The translations under genes were made by a program, and so were the position numbers. Below the pieces are notes generated by a model. The model saw nothing but the letters and a program-made list of their open reading frames with translations. It did not search any database and was not told where the DNA came from. From Climacteris rufus (taxonomy: Eukaryota > Chordata > Aves > Passeriformes > Climacteridae): a stretch of 64,000 bases of DNA. The stretch's first letter is position 1; every line of letters begins with the position of its first letter. This document shows, in pieces, positions 25,301 through 38,412 of this stretch. Location of the stretch: the NCBI GenBank assembly GCA_013398175.1, contig VZRZ01006456.1, forward strand, positions 329,609-393,608. The letters are read 5' to 3'.

Positions 25301-28300
25301 ATGGAAGTGTTCTTCCTGGGCTGTGCAGTTTGCCCCTCACTTGTAAGTCCACTGTGAATGTCAATATTTAGACATAAAAGCATAGCGGCAAAATAGAAAA
25401 AAATCTCACTATCTTAACTGTTATTTCTACAGGGGAGCTCAGGCAGGCAGATACCATTTCTCGGATTCATTTAATTGTGGTGCAGCTCCTGATCTGTTAT
25501 GGTGTGGTTCTAGTGTCCTTCCAGAATTTACTTTTTGCCAAAAATGTCACTGAAATGGCAAAAGGCAAACTAGAATAAACACTTATACCTTTTTTGTTGC
25601 TAGTTAGATGTAAAATCAAGCTTTAATTATTTCTGAAATGAAACATTTTTTCCTTTTGAGTCACTTCTCAGAATGGTGTCACAGGTATTTGGGATATATC
25701 CATTGGTCATACTGTGATTTTCTCATCCTGGTTTCCACAATTTGTGGTGTTTGTTGAAAGGATTTTAACCAGAACTGAACATGTAGCCTGGAGTGAACAC
25801 AGTGAATATTTTAGCATGCTGGGGTTGCTGCTCTGCACCTTCAGCCACTGCTGGAGAAGTTTATAAGTAACTACCACCTCTGCAGCAGAGACTTAATGGA
25901 ACATAAGGAACTTGTGATGCTCTGATGGATTGCTATAAAAGCACATCATCACCCTTAAACATTTGCTGGTAGATTTCCAGGTTCATACTTTGGATATTTA
26001 TTGGAGATGTAGGAGCAGCAGCAGAATACAGAAGTGGTAATATTTTTGTAAGGGTGTGAAAGAACAAGGATAGCCATAAGTTTCAACAACTGATGTCTCT
26101 CCTTTCAAATGTCTGGGCATGTGAAATATGCCCTGCAATTTTGCCAGATTTAGCTTGTTTCTTAAGCTTTATTTACTAGCAATCCTTAGAGGGGAATTCA
26201 AATGTGACCCATTTACCAGGATCTTCACAACATAAGAGAAACTACAGCTTGTTTTGGTTTATCTGCATTTCCTTTCACTCTGTGAACAGTCATTGTTCAC
26301 CAATCATGTACAGATTAATAATCTATACTACATGTTCAAATTTCATGTGTATAGCAGTGGAATATACAACTCCTTTATGGAAAACAGGAGAACAAGGAAA
26401 CCCAAAGAGAAAACATATCAGCTAGTGCAAACAGAACCAAAACTCATGATCCCAAATACTCCTAGGGACAGCAAACTGTAGGACTACAGGTGTCAATGAA
26501 TTCCTGGATAGTGTTTGCAACTCTGCCTATGCTATTCTTGGGAAAACACCTTTGGTTTATCAAAAGGATCACCTCTATGAGATATGGTATGAGCCTTACT
26601 ACAGAGGGCTGCTATGAGGTATCATATTGGGAAAATTAGATAGACACATGGAAAAACCATTATCTTGGCCTAGTTCTGCAGCCTTGAACCTCCAGTGGCA
26701 GCCTCTGTGGAGCAGCACTTGCTTTCTTATGGAGGTGTTCTGGGCTCTCAAGCTCTTCAGGGTGTTCTTACCCATGAGACTGCCTCACTGCTGAATTTTG
26801 AAGCTTTCTTGGGCACACATAGCACTGAACTGCAGACTCCATTTGCAGCTCTACTTCTGTCCTAATACTAGGATTACCTTCCATAGCTGAATGCAGAATA
26901 GCAACATTAAGCATTTGGATCCATTCTCTCTCCCTCCAAAGCACACAGCTTCTTTGATGGCAATTCTGTATATATTCTTGATCCCTACAGGCACATGGAA
27001 GAACTGTTTGTGAATCCCAGTATGGGATTTGGCGTTAAGAGACAAATAGCTTTTTGTGTGCAGAGAAGTGAAAATTGGCAGCAGGCAATGTGTGAGAAGC
27101 CAGGAAAATAAATGCTCCATGGCTACCTATTCTTCCTCTCCTCCTTATCTTAAAGACTTTCAAGGACTTGGGATGCTCTGCAGTTTAAATTATTAGCTAA
27201 AAGTCCCAAATTCAGCATCTGAGATGGAAAATATTTCAATTGCTTCCATGCTCTTGCATCATTCAAATAGCTCTTGTATTTGCTTGAGAGGTGCTCACCA
27301 AATCACATCACTCCTTTAGCTAACCATACATGACAGTATGTGTGAAATACCCCACTAAATGTCAGGATGTGTGGCTTATGTGGTCTCTTTAACTTCTGCA
27401 ACTAAACTCTCGGTGTCTAAGTGGAGGTGGAAGTTCATAAACTGTTCCAGCCTTTGGAACTTGTAGCATAAGTCCATCCTGTTACCTGGGGAGTAGCCAC
27501 TCTGTGCAGTCTGAAAACCTTCAGGGCAAGCAGAGAGGCAAAAAGACACTGTGATATCATAAGCAAATTCTAGCTCAAGGAAATGCACTTGGCACTCTCC
27601 CATTGTTCTTCCCAAGCTGGAGATATCCGCGTTCCTTGGCCTGTCCATGGCACAGCACAGCGAGGGACAGCTGACTGCCCCAGCCCAGCCAGCTTTGGAG
27701 GGTCTGCACAGTGTTTGTCACCTGTGCTCTGAGCCAAAGACCAAAGTCCCTATGTATTTCCTTCATGTTGCACAGAACCAATTCTGCAAACCCACAAAGA
27801 AGCAAGCTAGGAAGAATTACATGACTGATTTAATACAGGCACAGACGTGCCCGTTGTTACTGCCAGACACTGCCTTGGGAGGGAAGAGCCCACATCTACC
27901 ACACTCTTCAAACATTATTTTGCTTTTTAAATTTGGTGTCTCAGAAACTCTTCACTGCCCTCATCTTAGCTGAGAAGACAGCTGAGCTGTGACATTTTGG
28001 AAAAGGTCAGAACATCCTGGCTCCCTTGTCCCCAGTGCTCTTGACCTCTCTTGGCCAAGGAGGAGTGGTCCATGTGTGCAGTGAGTGCTGGGGCTGCCAG
28101 CTGGGCAGGGACACTGCCTGAAGCAGCTGCTCAGACTGCAGGCCTGGTCATACATTTGCCCCTTGGCTGAAGGCAAAATCTTGCTTTAGGATGGCTTTGA
28201 CATGTCTCTGATATGTACATACCACTTTGTGTACATTGGTTTCTGGCTTTCTCTGGCACCTCACCCAACACAATGTGCTATTTAAACCCATATCCTTGAG

Positions 28301-30110
28301 CTGGAAGGAATATCTGCCCTCTCTATACCAAGAGAGCAGTGCAAGTGGAAAATGTGCATGCAGGGAAACTTCATCCTGAACACACAGGCACTCCTTCCCC
28401 AGCCCAGCACATTTCACAGCATCCCTGCTTCCACTGGAGCTGAAGCCAGTCTGGGGCAGAGGCACTGGGGGCATTTGGGAGCCCATTCCAGCAGCCCTTC
28501 CTGCTGGTGCAGGGGAAGCAGAGCACAGCACAGCTTGCTTCCAATGTCTGCATTCTTTCCGAGGAGAACACAACCAAATCCACTCTCCACACACCTTTCT
28601 GGACAGGATCTCAAATGCCTGAACTGCCCCTGCACCAGACACTTCTGACTGAAGCCTCAGACAAGCAAGATGCTCCAGACAGACACTTGTGAAACCTGAA
28701 ACACCTGAGCATTCCACCCCAGCCTGTCCAATCTCATTTGGCACTGCAGCTCACCATGGTGGTCTCTTTTCCTCAAGCTCTGATGCTACACACTGGAGAG
28801 GACCACCCAGCCTCTTCCCTCCCCTACTGCATGCTCTTTGCAATATCTTGCAGGAGAAGGGAAATGAAAATACTTCAGCAGTCTTGGATGGTGTGCTGCT
28901 CAAGGAATATCACATTGGCAGCAGCTGTGCTGGAAGGTACTGTCTGCACTTGCAACACAGCTCTTTCCTTTTCAAATGACTGGATGTACCAGAAAGGTCC
29001 CTCCACCAAAGCAATGAATATTTATTTGAGAACTCTGCTGACAGAAAATCCTTCCCCCACAGGCAGAATCTTTGCAGCCAGCAAATTTTGCAGCAATGAA
29101 GTGACCACGCTGTGCCCCACACATTTTTCCCATATAAAATCATCCTTTCCATCTCTACAAAGCAGAGTTTTCCTGCCAGCCATTCAGCCTCATGCTGCTG
29201 CAGTACAAAACTGAAACCACTACTGAATGGAAGAGGTAGGTCATTTCTGAGAGGTTTCTTGATGAAAAAACAATAATCCAATTAAAAACACCAGTGATGG
29301 ATGTGTGGTTAAAGATATTCCCAAACTTAGCATCCTTTGACTTCTCTTGGCTACCGCACTTGGCAGCTGAACAACAAAAACAAACCCTTCATCCAGGCTA
29401 ATGGTTTTGGCAGCCAAAGCTAAAAGGCATCCACCACCTCCTCCTGGGACTCCCAGCAAAGCCCTGAGCCCAGCCCTGCTCAGTGGCCTGCAGTCCCAGC
29501 CCCCAGAGGCTGAAGGGGACCTTGCACAGGGGAATGCTGCAATTAGCAATAAAAAACCCTCTTAGAGATGATGGTTCTTGGCATATTTCACAGTACATGT
29601 AGAAGTTCTGATTCAAACCCACTGTCACAGCCTCATCTGCAGTACAAATAACACCAGAGCACCATCTACTTTTGCCTTGACCTGTCTGTAACCCAGCACC
29701 TGAATTTGTTAGGAACTGATGCCATCAAGTCCTCACACAAGAGACCTTAGAGTGGAGGTTATAAAGTTTATGAGGGGAAGAAAGTTTTTCTTTACAGGAA
29801 TTTGGAAAGATTCCTGTTAACTCAACACTCCATGTTTGCAGATGTCTTATCCCACTGCTGAGCAGAGGCAAGAAGTGCATTAGCAGTAAATCCATATGAC
29901 AGTGTATAGTGGGAGCCAGCCTTGTCTCCATACCTGCTGCAATAATGCCTGTGCACTCAAGGGGAACTGAACTGCTTTTCCTTCTTCCTTGCATACTAGA
30001 GCATGGATGAATTATTTCCTAGTGTGTGAGTGTAGCTTTGCTGATGCTCTTGGTGTTGCAGCACTTGCAAGGAGCAATCCCTTTAGTTAGAGATTTCAAC
30101 AGCCCACTAA

Positions 30111-30130
30111 GGGTGCAGGGGCCTGCACCC
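30111..30130. repeat. Inverted repeat, 9-bp arms, 2-base spacer
   Basis: GGGTGCAGG and CCTGCACCC flank a two-base centre. The surrounding 30.0-30.6 kb may be an old repeat, but no family was recognised. Confidence 0.75.
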
Positions 30131-31449
30131 ACCTTTCTTCTTGCTTGGCTAAGACCAGATAGAGAAAGAAAATAAAGGAGAAAAAGAGTGAGGTGAGGTA
30201 AGCAAGGAAGAGACAGACAGACATCTTTACTGTGATGCTGTATTCATGATAAATGCATTCTCCATTACAAGCTTGGCTTGGAGATTGGTGTTATCTCTTC
30301 CTCCACCTGCATGGTCTTGCACCACTGACATGAATCTGAACTCATCAGCTGACCAAAGCTGGGGACAGTGATTCCAACTAAATCCCTTCAAGAAGGAAAA
30401 GGGGGGTTGTAGCCCTGGCCAAGGGGTGCAGACAGCACAGGGGTTGTTGATAGAAGGCTCTGTTCTTGTTCACTGAGGGCACACCTTCTCTTCTCAGCTC
30501 CTGCTGGTTCTGACACCTTGCCACACATTCTGCTGGTGGGGTGCACTTCAGCATTGTGCTCTGCAGAGAGTAAGCAGGTCTTTCATGGCATCACAGGACA
30601 AGGATGAATTTTCATAAGGGTATGGGACAAATATATTTCAAACCAAGTTTTAAAGAGTTTGAAAAAGACTGAAGTCTGCAAAATACGAGAAGAAATGTCC
30701 TGTTCTTTTCACCTCAGAAGAGCAGGATTTCCCAGCACGTGAGGAGAGCTCTTCTGAGCAAACTCCTGTATTTGTTGTGGGGCAGGGGATGCTGGAAACC
30801 TTGGGGGAGCAATGAAAAACAAAACCACATTCACAAAAGCTTTACAAAATATCAGAGGCACTGAATGTTGGATATAGAGGTGAGAACCTCACAGTGGCAC
30901 CAATAAGGTGGGGAAAAGGCAGGCTTTTTTCCTTCAGAGCTTCCTTTACCTCTTCCCTACTGTTTTTCTGCATAGGTTAATAATCCTGCTTGGCATTTCT
31001 GCACATACCCCTGGCCTCAGTAAGGGAATAGTTTCCTGCATCCTGCTTCTTGAGAGAAGGGAAGCTGCAAGTTACCATCAGCATTACTGATATCAGGCAC
31101 ACAGTGCCTCTTGGAAAAAATTCTACTTACTCCCAGTAAAAAGTTGTTGCATACATGCTGGAGTAGGCTTTTTTTTCCCCCCAAGAAAATGTAAATACTC
31201 TTCTAACTGTGCCCATTTTATACTTTACAGCAGAGTATTTCTTGAGGCTCTTGCCAGCTTTTCTTTTATTTCACTGCTTCTTCAGTCAATAAATCATCAT
31301 GAACCTAATTTCCATTTGTAAAGTCCATTCCTGCAGCCATGAAATGGTACCTGCTACTGCATTTCTAATAATACTGTGTCTCTTTTGTGGAAAGAAGTTT
31401 CCACTTAATTTTGAAAACATCTGCCCAGACTTTGAAAGGCTGACTTAGA

Positions 31450-31470
31450 GGATGCCAGTGAGTGGCATCC
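31450..31470. repeat. Inverted repeat, 8-bp arms, 5-base loop
   Basis: GGATGCCA and TGGCATCC flank GTGAG. A third related word (TGGCATCC, reaching 31500) follows about 30 bases later. Confidence 0.75.
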
Positions 31471-34239
31471 TGGCAGAGGGGTTTGGTTGCCCTGGCATCC
31501 CTTTGTTAAGTCACCGGAGGTATTTTATGTGCCAACCATAAAGGAAAGGCAATCAAAATAAATGGGAAGGAGAGAAAATTACACCTGACAAGGGTAAAAT
31601 TGTTGCATTTTCCATGTATAGACTATGTTTTGCTAAAACTATAAGTTTAAATTCCCATTCAATATCCCAGAGAGTAAAGAAGGTCGGAAGAGAGTAAATG
31701 CAAGTAGGAGGACTTGATCATCAAACCTGATCACCATCAAACCTAATTGTGCTAATCACATCTGCATTTCAGGTTCTCTGGGATGGTGTATCACACTGGA
31801 ATGCACCTCCTATTCATGGTATCTCCTCTCAGGGTTGATTCATAATCAGTGACCACCAAATAATCCAGTGACACCAAACTCCCAAGTTCAGTGCTTGAAT
31901 AAATTAGATTGTCCATCCTATCTTCAGGACTAAAACCTCCCAGCAGCAAAGATCCAAAACCACAAACAAGATGCAACTGCTTAAATTTTGCAGGGATACC
32001 TTCAACTTAGCACTGTAAGCTTTAGCAAGCAAGAAAATGCCCTAACTTGTTTGGAAGATTTTCTGGTACAACAGTTTCTAATGGCACAGGTCATATTCCT
32101 ACAGAGCTTAGCTTTAAAGTTCATTACTATCTGGGAAAAATTTGCTTGGACTTCAGCATCACAGTTGGGCTCCTATGTGCCATCAAAAAGCCCAGCTCTA
32201 CCCTCAGCAATCAGGTACAGCAAGAGATAAACAGAGTAAATATGAATCCTACTCAATTCTCATGCTATTGACTCCTTTCTTCTTGTCTTGCCAAAATATG
32301 GTGATTTTGGGAAACCTGAAACTAATCTCAAAATGAGACCAGGTTTTCCTTCATATTCTTTGCAGCATTAAGCTGAACCTCTCCCAGATACAACATTCTT
32401 TGTCCTGATTAATTTGCATAATAACAACCCTGCAAATTTCAGAGTAACTTTACTCGCTGAAAGCTGTTCCCAAGGCATTAACTTTGGTAGGCTACACACT
32501 GCTAACATAAAACACTGTTACAGCCACTGCAGATAACACCTTCCACAGTGTCTCAGTTATTCATTACCTTTATTTACTGCTTTAGACTCAGTTACCATTT
32601 TGTTTACCGATGAATTTAGGGTGCAGGGATCTCCAGCAAGGTCCAGACATGACATCCATCAGCAGTTTCCCTGCTGGAGATGTGCCCAGCACAGGCTCAG
32701 TGCCATCCCCTGCACCTGACCAGGACTGTGCTGCTGAGCCAATCTGTACCTCATGTCAGACTGGCTTCCAGCTCACAGAAGTGCCATGAGAACCAACATG
32801 TGAGGGAGAACTTCTGCTATTTCTGCTTCTCTTCTCCCCTCTGTTACAAGAGGAACGTGCAAGAAATATGTTTGAATTCTCAAGGCTCCATTGCCACTTC
32901 CCTGACTGGTTTTGTATTCCTGCATTACTTGAGGTCCTATGATTTCCATGTCCCAAGTTTAGCAGTAAGAGCATAAATCCCAACAGAAAGGATTTAATAC
33001 AATTGTCCACTACAACTGAGATTTAAAAGTATGATAGCATAAAACACATGACTAAATTTTCAAAGCACTTTCAGTTAAGCTGACCAGGTCATGCTTATGT
33101 CCAGAACCCTTTCAGTGAGAAATGTCACAAAGCAATGGCACAAAGGAAGCAAAGTGTGTGTTCAAGTACAGTAAAACTCTTAATTATGCTCTTCATGGGT
33201 ACAATGAACTCTCCCACAGCTAGACTGTGCTAGGACAGGATTCCCAAACACCCAACCAAAGATAGCTGACTACAAGTTGCTTATACTGATAAAATACCCT
33301 GGGTGCTAAAAGGATAAATATTGCTGTATAAAACCTTTGTACTAACACTGCTCATTCATTTTTAGCCAACTAATTCTATTTTAAAAATATGCCTCAGACA
33401 GGAAACAAGAACTGTAGCATTTTTATAACCAACAGAAGGTCATGCTAATCCTTCTCCCACACTCAGTAAAGAGAGAAGGAATTAAGGGCAAGCTTATCTT
33501 TTCAAGCACCCTATCTGATCTTTTCTCCCATCTTCTCTCTCTGGCCACACTCTGCTTCTTGCTCCACTGCTGCTACAGCCAATTTTACTTTACTACAGCT
33601 CATTTTACTTCGTGGTTCTCATGCTATTTGACATTCCTCATTCTTTGCTGTTAACCTCTCTCTCACAGCAGCCTTTTGTGGTTCCTTTTCTGTTTTTCAC
33701 TTCTCTTCAGCTGCTTAATTCTGCTTTGCTGAGTAGTTTATTGGTCAAAGAGTTTTCCTCCTAAAGTTTGAACACAAAAATTTTTCCTGAATACAACCAA
33801 TGTAGGCAACAGAGAGGACTCAAATCTCTAGAAACACTATATTGTGAGAGGGAGAAGGGAGGGAAGTGATTCTGGCTTTTCCCCAATAACACAGGAAACA
33901 TAATATCCTCCTTCAGTAACTACAGTAATGCTGGTTCAGTATGCAGGTGTAAATAAACAAATTTACAGGGTTACAGTATGGGTATTTTTGGGTAATCTGG
34001 GTAAATATGACAACAAAATATTTACATTGTACAACCCTGCGGGCATGGGGAGCCAGGTCCCACTCCAGTCTGTGGAAATACAGCAGCTCCCCCCATCTGC
34101 CACCACCACATCCCCTGTGCTGTGGCACAGCTACAGCTACAAACCTGGCTGCAAAGTCCTCTGCCAGCACCACTGGAGCACGGCAACTTAGGAGCCTGCT
34201 GGAAAAATAATTTAAGCTGCTCTTTTTGTTCAGCGAGAT

Positions 34240-34740
34240 GAATGGGCCTGTGTTGGTCGCTGTCCCTAAGCGGGGACATGGGTGGCTCAGCATCCCGGCT
34301 GGAATTCCCTGCGGAGGCTCTCGGGGCTCCCAGCTCGGCGGGACGGGAGCCCAGGGCCGGGAAGAGCCAAGAGATGGCAGCAGCGGCCCCTGCGGTGCCT
34401 CTGCGATCCAAACCTCACAGGAAATCATCTCAAAACGATCGGAGAAACATCTCCCCTCCGCAGCTGGCTTGTAAAGACACCGGCAGCCACCCCTGGAAGG
34501 ATCCCCAGGCTCTTCTCTTTCCTGATTTATTTTTTTTTCAATCAGGCATGAGTGGAACTACAGGGATAGGAGGAGCATCTCCTTCAGGAGTTCAGAGCTG
34601 TGCAGGGAACTGGACCAAAAGCAGCTCTGTGGGCAGGTGATGATGGCACTGCCGGCTCTGCAGGGCTGCCCTGCATGGGCACTGCTCCCCACCGCTCTGG
34701 TTCGGCTCCTCTCTGCACCACCAGCCCGCCTATATTGGCT
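34240..34740. promoter_or_regulatory. Isolated CpG-rich islet in intergenic DNA
   Basis: Within otherwise CpG-poor DNA this interval carries many CpGs, in words such as CAGCTCGGCGGGACGGG, CAAAACGATCGG and CTCCGCAGCTGG. It could be an orphan CpG island, an enhancer, or the promoter of an unannotated noncoding transcript. No splice-supported exon or conserved peptide was recognised. Most of it is repeated in the second assembly copy at 36335-36740. Confidence 0.45.
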
Positions 34741-36333
34741 TGAGAACACAATCCACGGTGCTGCTCTGGTGAGGAAGTCACACAGCTCCTTCCTGCTTTT
34801 AATTGCCCAGCAGCTGAAAACGCCTGACACATCAAATGCTGAGATGGGGAGTTCCTCCCTCTGAGCCACATCCACTGCCAGGGGAAGCACATGGGAGGCT
34901 GTGTGTGCAGCTCTCCTCCACATCTCTGCTCTCAAAGGGCTTGTGTCCANNNNNNNNNNNNNNNNNNNNNNNNNNNNNNNNNNNNNNNNNNNNNNNNNNN
35001 NNNNNNNNNNNNNNNNNNNNNNNNNNNNNNNNNNNNNNNNNNNNNNNNNNNNNNNNNNNNNNNNNNNNNNNNNNNNNNNNNNNNNNNNNNNNNNNNNNNN
35101 NNNNNNNNNNNNNNNNNNNNNNNNNNNNNNNNNNNNNNNNNNNNNNNNNNNNNNNNNNNNNNNNNNNNNNNNNNNNNNNNNNNNNNNNNNNNNNNNNNNN
35201 NNNNNNNNNNNNNNNNNNNNNNNNNNNNNNNNNNNNNNNNNNNNNNNNNNNNNNNNNNNNNNNNNNNNNNNNNNNNNNNNNNNNNNNNNNNNNNNNNNNN
35301 NNNNNNNNNNNNNNNNNNNNNNNNNNNNNNNNNNNNNNNNNNNNNNNNNNNNNNNNNNNNNNNNNNNNNNNNNNNNNNNNNNNNNNNNNNNNNNNCACCA
35401 CCTCACACAAAAGGTTCCCAAGAGTGTTTACTGCTAGGGTTGACTTCTAATGGGGGAGATTTTTCAGGAATAATTTGAAGAATTGTCATGAAAGGGCTTA
35501 CTGCATTTATAAGTTAGACTGGCCATTCTCCATGGATGCAAAACAGGGCAAAGAATTGGGTCCAACTCAGCAAGAGGCCAAATACATTTCAGAGTGGATG
35601 GAAAGCTCTGAGTGACCACCAACAGTACCTGGAGCCCTGAAAACTTTTACCTTTACCAAAGGTGATACAAGATGAACATTAATCTGAAAAGCTCTATAGA
35701 ACTATCAATCCCCCCATCTGAATCTCTACTGATTTCCTCCAGACTTGTCAGAATTTTGATATTGAAGGTTGTTTCTTCTCTGGAAGCAACAAAAAATTTC
35801 CAGCTGTGTTAGTCTTCAGTCCTGACTTGGGTAAGGGAAGGTGGACACCACTTTATCCCTGCATGATGTCTCTAGAGAGCTGAGCTTCTACAGGACAATA
35901 GAAAACGAAAAAGAAAATTGGGATTTTGTTTCCAGGCCACTTAGCTAATTTCTCATTGTGATTCCATTTTAGGAGCCTGCACACCCTCCCACACATGCAC
36001 ACCCTCCATCTCTCTCCTTTTACCCGGCTGTCACACTCCAGTGTTGCAAGACACTGACCTTTGATTGCAGCCCAGGCCTGCTCTTCCAGGTGTGCTGTAT
36101 TATTGATATGCCATCACACCATCACGAATTGTCACTTCTTTTGAGAGGATCCAGCATCTGAGGGTTAATTCTCTCAAGCATCATTCTTGTGAGTTGGTAA
36201 GAGTGCAGCTTGTGCATGACAGGCTCCAGAGGTTTCTGCAAGATACAGATGAGGTGAATATTCCAGTTAAGATAGTGCCACAAATTCTTTTCTGACAAGT
36301 CTCCCCTTGGGAACTGCAACCCTATTTAGACTT
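34335..36333 (+). repeat. Direct duplication, copy 1 (probable false allelic duplication)
   Basis: The segment 34335-34949 equals 36335-36949 (offset exactly 2000) apart from two substitutions (34675 A versus 36675 G; 34692 C versus 36692 T). The segment 35396-36333 equals 37475-38412 (offset exactly 2079) apart from 11 substitutions. No indels are seen. A 446-N gap lies between the two matched parts. The copy ends directly at a single N. No mobile-element ends, target-site duplications or coding sequence were seen at the borders. Confidence 0.95.
34950..35395. other. Assembly gap (446 N) inside duplication copy 1
   Basis: Copy 2 carries 525 real bases (36950-37474) at the matching place, so the gap size is underestimated by 79 bases and its content is effectively known. 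Confidence 0.97.
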
Positions 36334-36334
36334 N
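36334..36334. other. Single-N join between the duplicate copies
   Basis: One N sits exactly between the end of copy 1 and the start of copy 2. A one-base N is how some scaffolders mark contigs whose estimated gap is negative, that is, overlapping. Confidence 0.95.
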
Positions 36335-38412
36335 TCGGCGGGACGGGAGCCCAGGGCCGGGAAGAGCCAAGAGATGGCAGCAGCGGCCCCTGCGGTGCCT
36401 CTGCGATCCAAACCTCACAGGAAATCATCTCAAAACGATCGGAGAAACATCTCCCCTCCGCAGCTGGCTTGTAAAGACACCGGCAGCCACCCCTGGAAGG
36501 ATCCCCAGGCTCTTCTCTTTCCTGATTTATTTTTTTTTCAATCAGGCATGAGTGGAACTACAGGGATAGGAGGAGCATCTCCTTCAGGAGTTCAGAGCTG
36601 TGCAGGGAACTGGACCAAAAGCAGCTCTGTGGGCAGGTGATGATGGCACTGCCGGCTCTGCAGGGCTGCCCTGCGTGGGCACTGCTCCCCATCGCTCTGG
36701 TTCGGCTCCTCTCTGCACCACCAGCCCGCCTATATTGGCTTGAGAACACAATCCACGGTGCTGCTCTGGTGAGGAAGTCACACAGCTCCTTCCTGCTTTT
36801 AATTGCCCAGCAGCTGAAAACGCCTGACACATCAAATGCTGAGATGGGGAGTTCCTCCCTCTGAGCCACATCCACTGCCAGGGGAAGCACATGGGAGGCT
36901 GTGTGTGCAGCTCTCCTCCACATCTCTGCTCTCAAAGGGCTTGTGTCCATTTGTTTGTAGCTAGAAGCACAGGAAAGGTCACTTGTCCAGCCATCCACCT
37001 GCTCTGGGGTTGAATACGTGCTTGAAAAACTTGGAAAATAAATCCTTTCGTTCCCAAAGCACAGAAATGAAGACACAAGTATGGAAGAATTAGGAGGCAT
37101 CTTTTGTGTGACCAGTTGCCTCCAAATTCCTGAAAAATCACATTTATGGGAAATTTGCTTTTCTTACATCAGCTTTGGTAGCAGTTGATATAATGGGAAG
37201 ATGTCACAAAGGATATAAATGACCTTAGAGACTGGAACATTGCTGCAGTTAGATTAGTGCTTGTAGTTCCTTACACAGCACTGTGGGCCTAAGCTGTGCT
37301 TTAATAGCATGGGATCCCTGTCATTAGCATGGGCTCTTACAGCTCTGAGAGTTTGGTTTACAGCTGTGTTAATGAATACTTTCGTTTGGGATTTAATGTA
37401 ACAGGTAGAGAAAAAAAGCTTTTCTGTAGTAGTCTGGAGTGCCAGCCCTACTGTGTTTCTGTACAAAACCACTGCACCACCTCACACAAAAGGTTCCCAA
37501 GAGTGTTTACTGCTAGGGTTGACTTCTAATGGGGGAGATTTTTCAGGAATAATTTGAAGAATTGTCATGAAAGGGCTTACTGCATTTATAAGTTAGACTG
37601 GCCATTCTCCATGGATGCAAAACAGGGCAAAGAATTGGGTCCAACTCAGCAAGAGGCCAAATACATTTCAGAGTGGATGGAAAGCTCTGAGTGACCACCA
37701 ACAGTACCTGGAGCCCTGAAAACTTTTACCTTTACCAAAGGTGATACAAGATGAACATTAAGCTGAAAAGCTCTATAGAACTATCAATCCCCCCATCTGA
37801 ATCTCTACTGATTTCCTCCAGACTTGTCAGAATGTTGATATTGAAGGTTGTTTCTTCTCTGGAAGCAACAAAAAGTTTCCAGATGTGTTAGTCTTCAATC
37901 CAGACTTGGGTAAGGGAAGGTGGACACCACTTTATCCCTGCATGATGTCTCTAGAGAGCTGAGCTTCTACAGGACAAGAGAAAATGAAAAAGAAAATTGG
38001 GATTTTGTTTCCAGGCCACTTAGCTAATTTCTCATTGTGATTCCATTTTAGGAGCCTGCACACCCTCCCACACATGCACACCCTCCATCTCTCTCCTTTT
38101 ACCCGGCTGTCACACTCCAGTGTTGCAAGACACTGACCTTTGATTGCAGCCCAGGCCTGCTCTTCCAGGTGTGCTGTATTATTGATATGCCATCACACCA
38201 TCACAAATTGTCTCTTCTTTTGAGAGGATCCAGCATCTGAGGGTTAATTCTCTCAAGCATCATTCTTGTGAGTTGGTAAGAATGCAGCTTGTGCATGACA
38301 GGCTCCAGAGGTTTCTGCAAGATACAGATGAGGTGAATATTCCAGTTAAGATAGTGCCACAAATTCTTTTCTGACAAGTCTCCCCTTGGGAACTGCAACC
38401 CTATTTAGACTT
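36335..38412 (+). repeat. Direct duplication, copy 2 (complete)
   Basis: This is the gap-free counterpart of 34335-36333. Beyond 38412 the sequence continues into unique DNA, while copy 1 begins after unique DNA, as expected for the overlapping ends of two contigs. It includes the CpG-rich islet in its first 400 bases and no recognisable gene. Confidence 0.95.

Larger units (their letters stand above)
18150..34020. other. Intergenic region; no gene seen
   Basis: About 16 kb of moderate-AT sequence with no recognisable exon, RNA gene or transposon body. Poly(T) runs lie at 19071-19086 and 19299-19312. Open frames such as 28148-28744 (minus, 198 codons), 28738-29214 (plus, 158 codons) and 24605-24880 (plus, 91 codons) show no known domain. 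The patch 28000-28650 is GC-richer but CpG-poor. Two compact inverted repeats (30111-30130, 31450-31470) and an 18-bp palindrome (19311-19328) are noted separately. Confidence 0.65.

Noticed and set aside
28148..29214. Frames of 198 and 158 codons on opposite strands
   Set aside because: No recognisable domain, no convincing splice structure, and they occur in a GC-richer, CpG-poor patch where chance frames are longer.
34558..35478. Long frames across 34.6-35.5 kb
   Set aside because: They are artificially extended by the N run. The gap-free copy at 36558-37141 shows shorter frames with no known domain.
34335..38412. A biological tandem duplication or transposon as explanation of the repeat
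   Set aside because: The single-N junction, the lack of element ends, the absence of indels and allele-like divergence favour an assembly artefact, although read data are needed to be certain.
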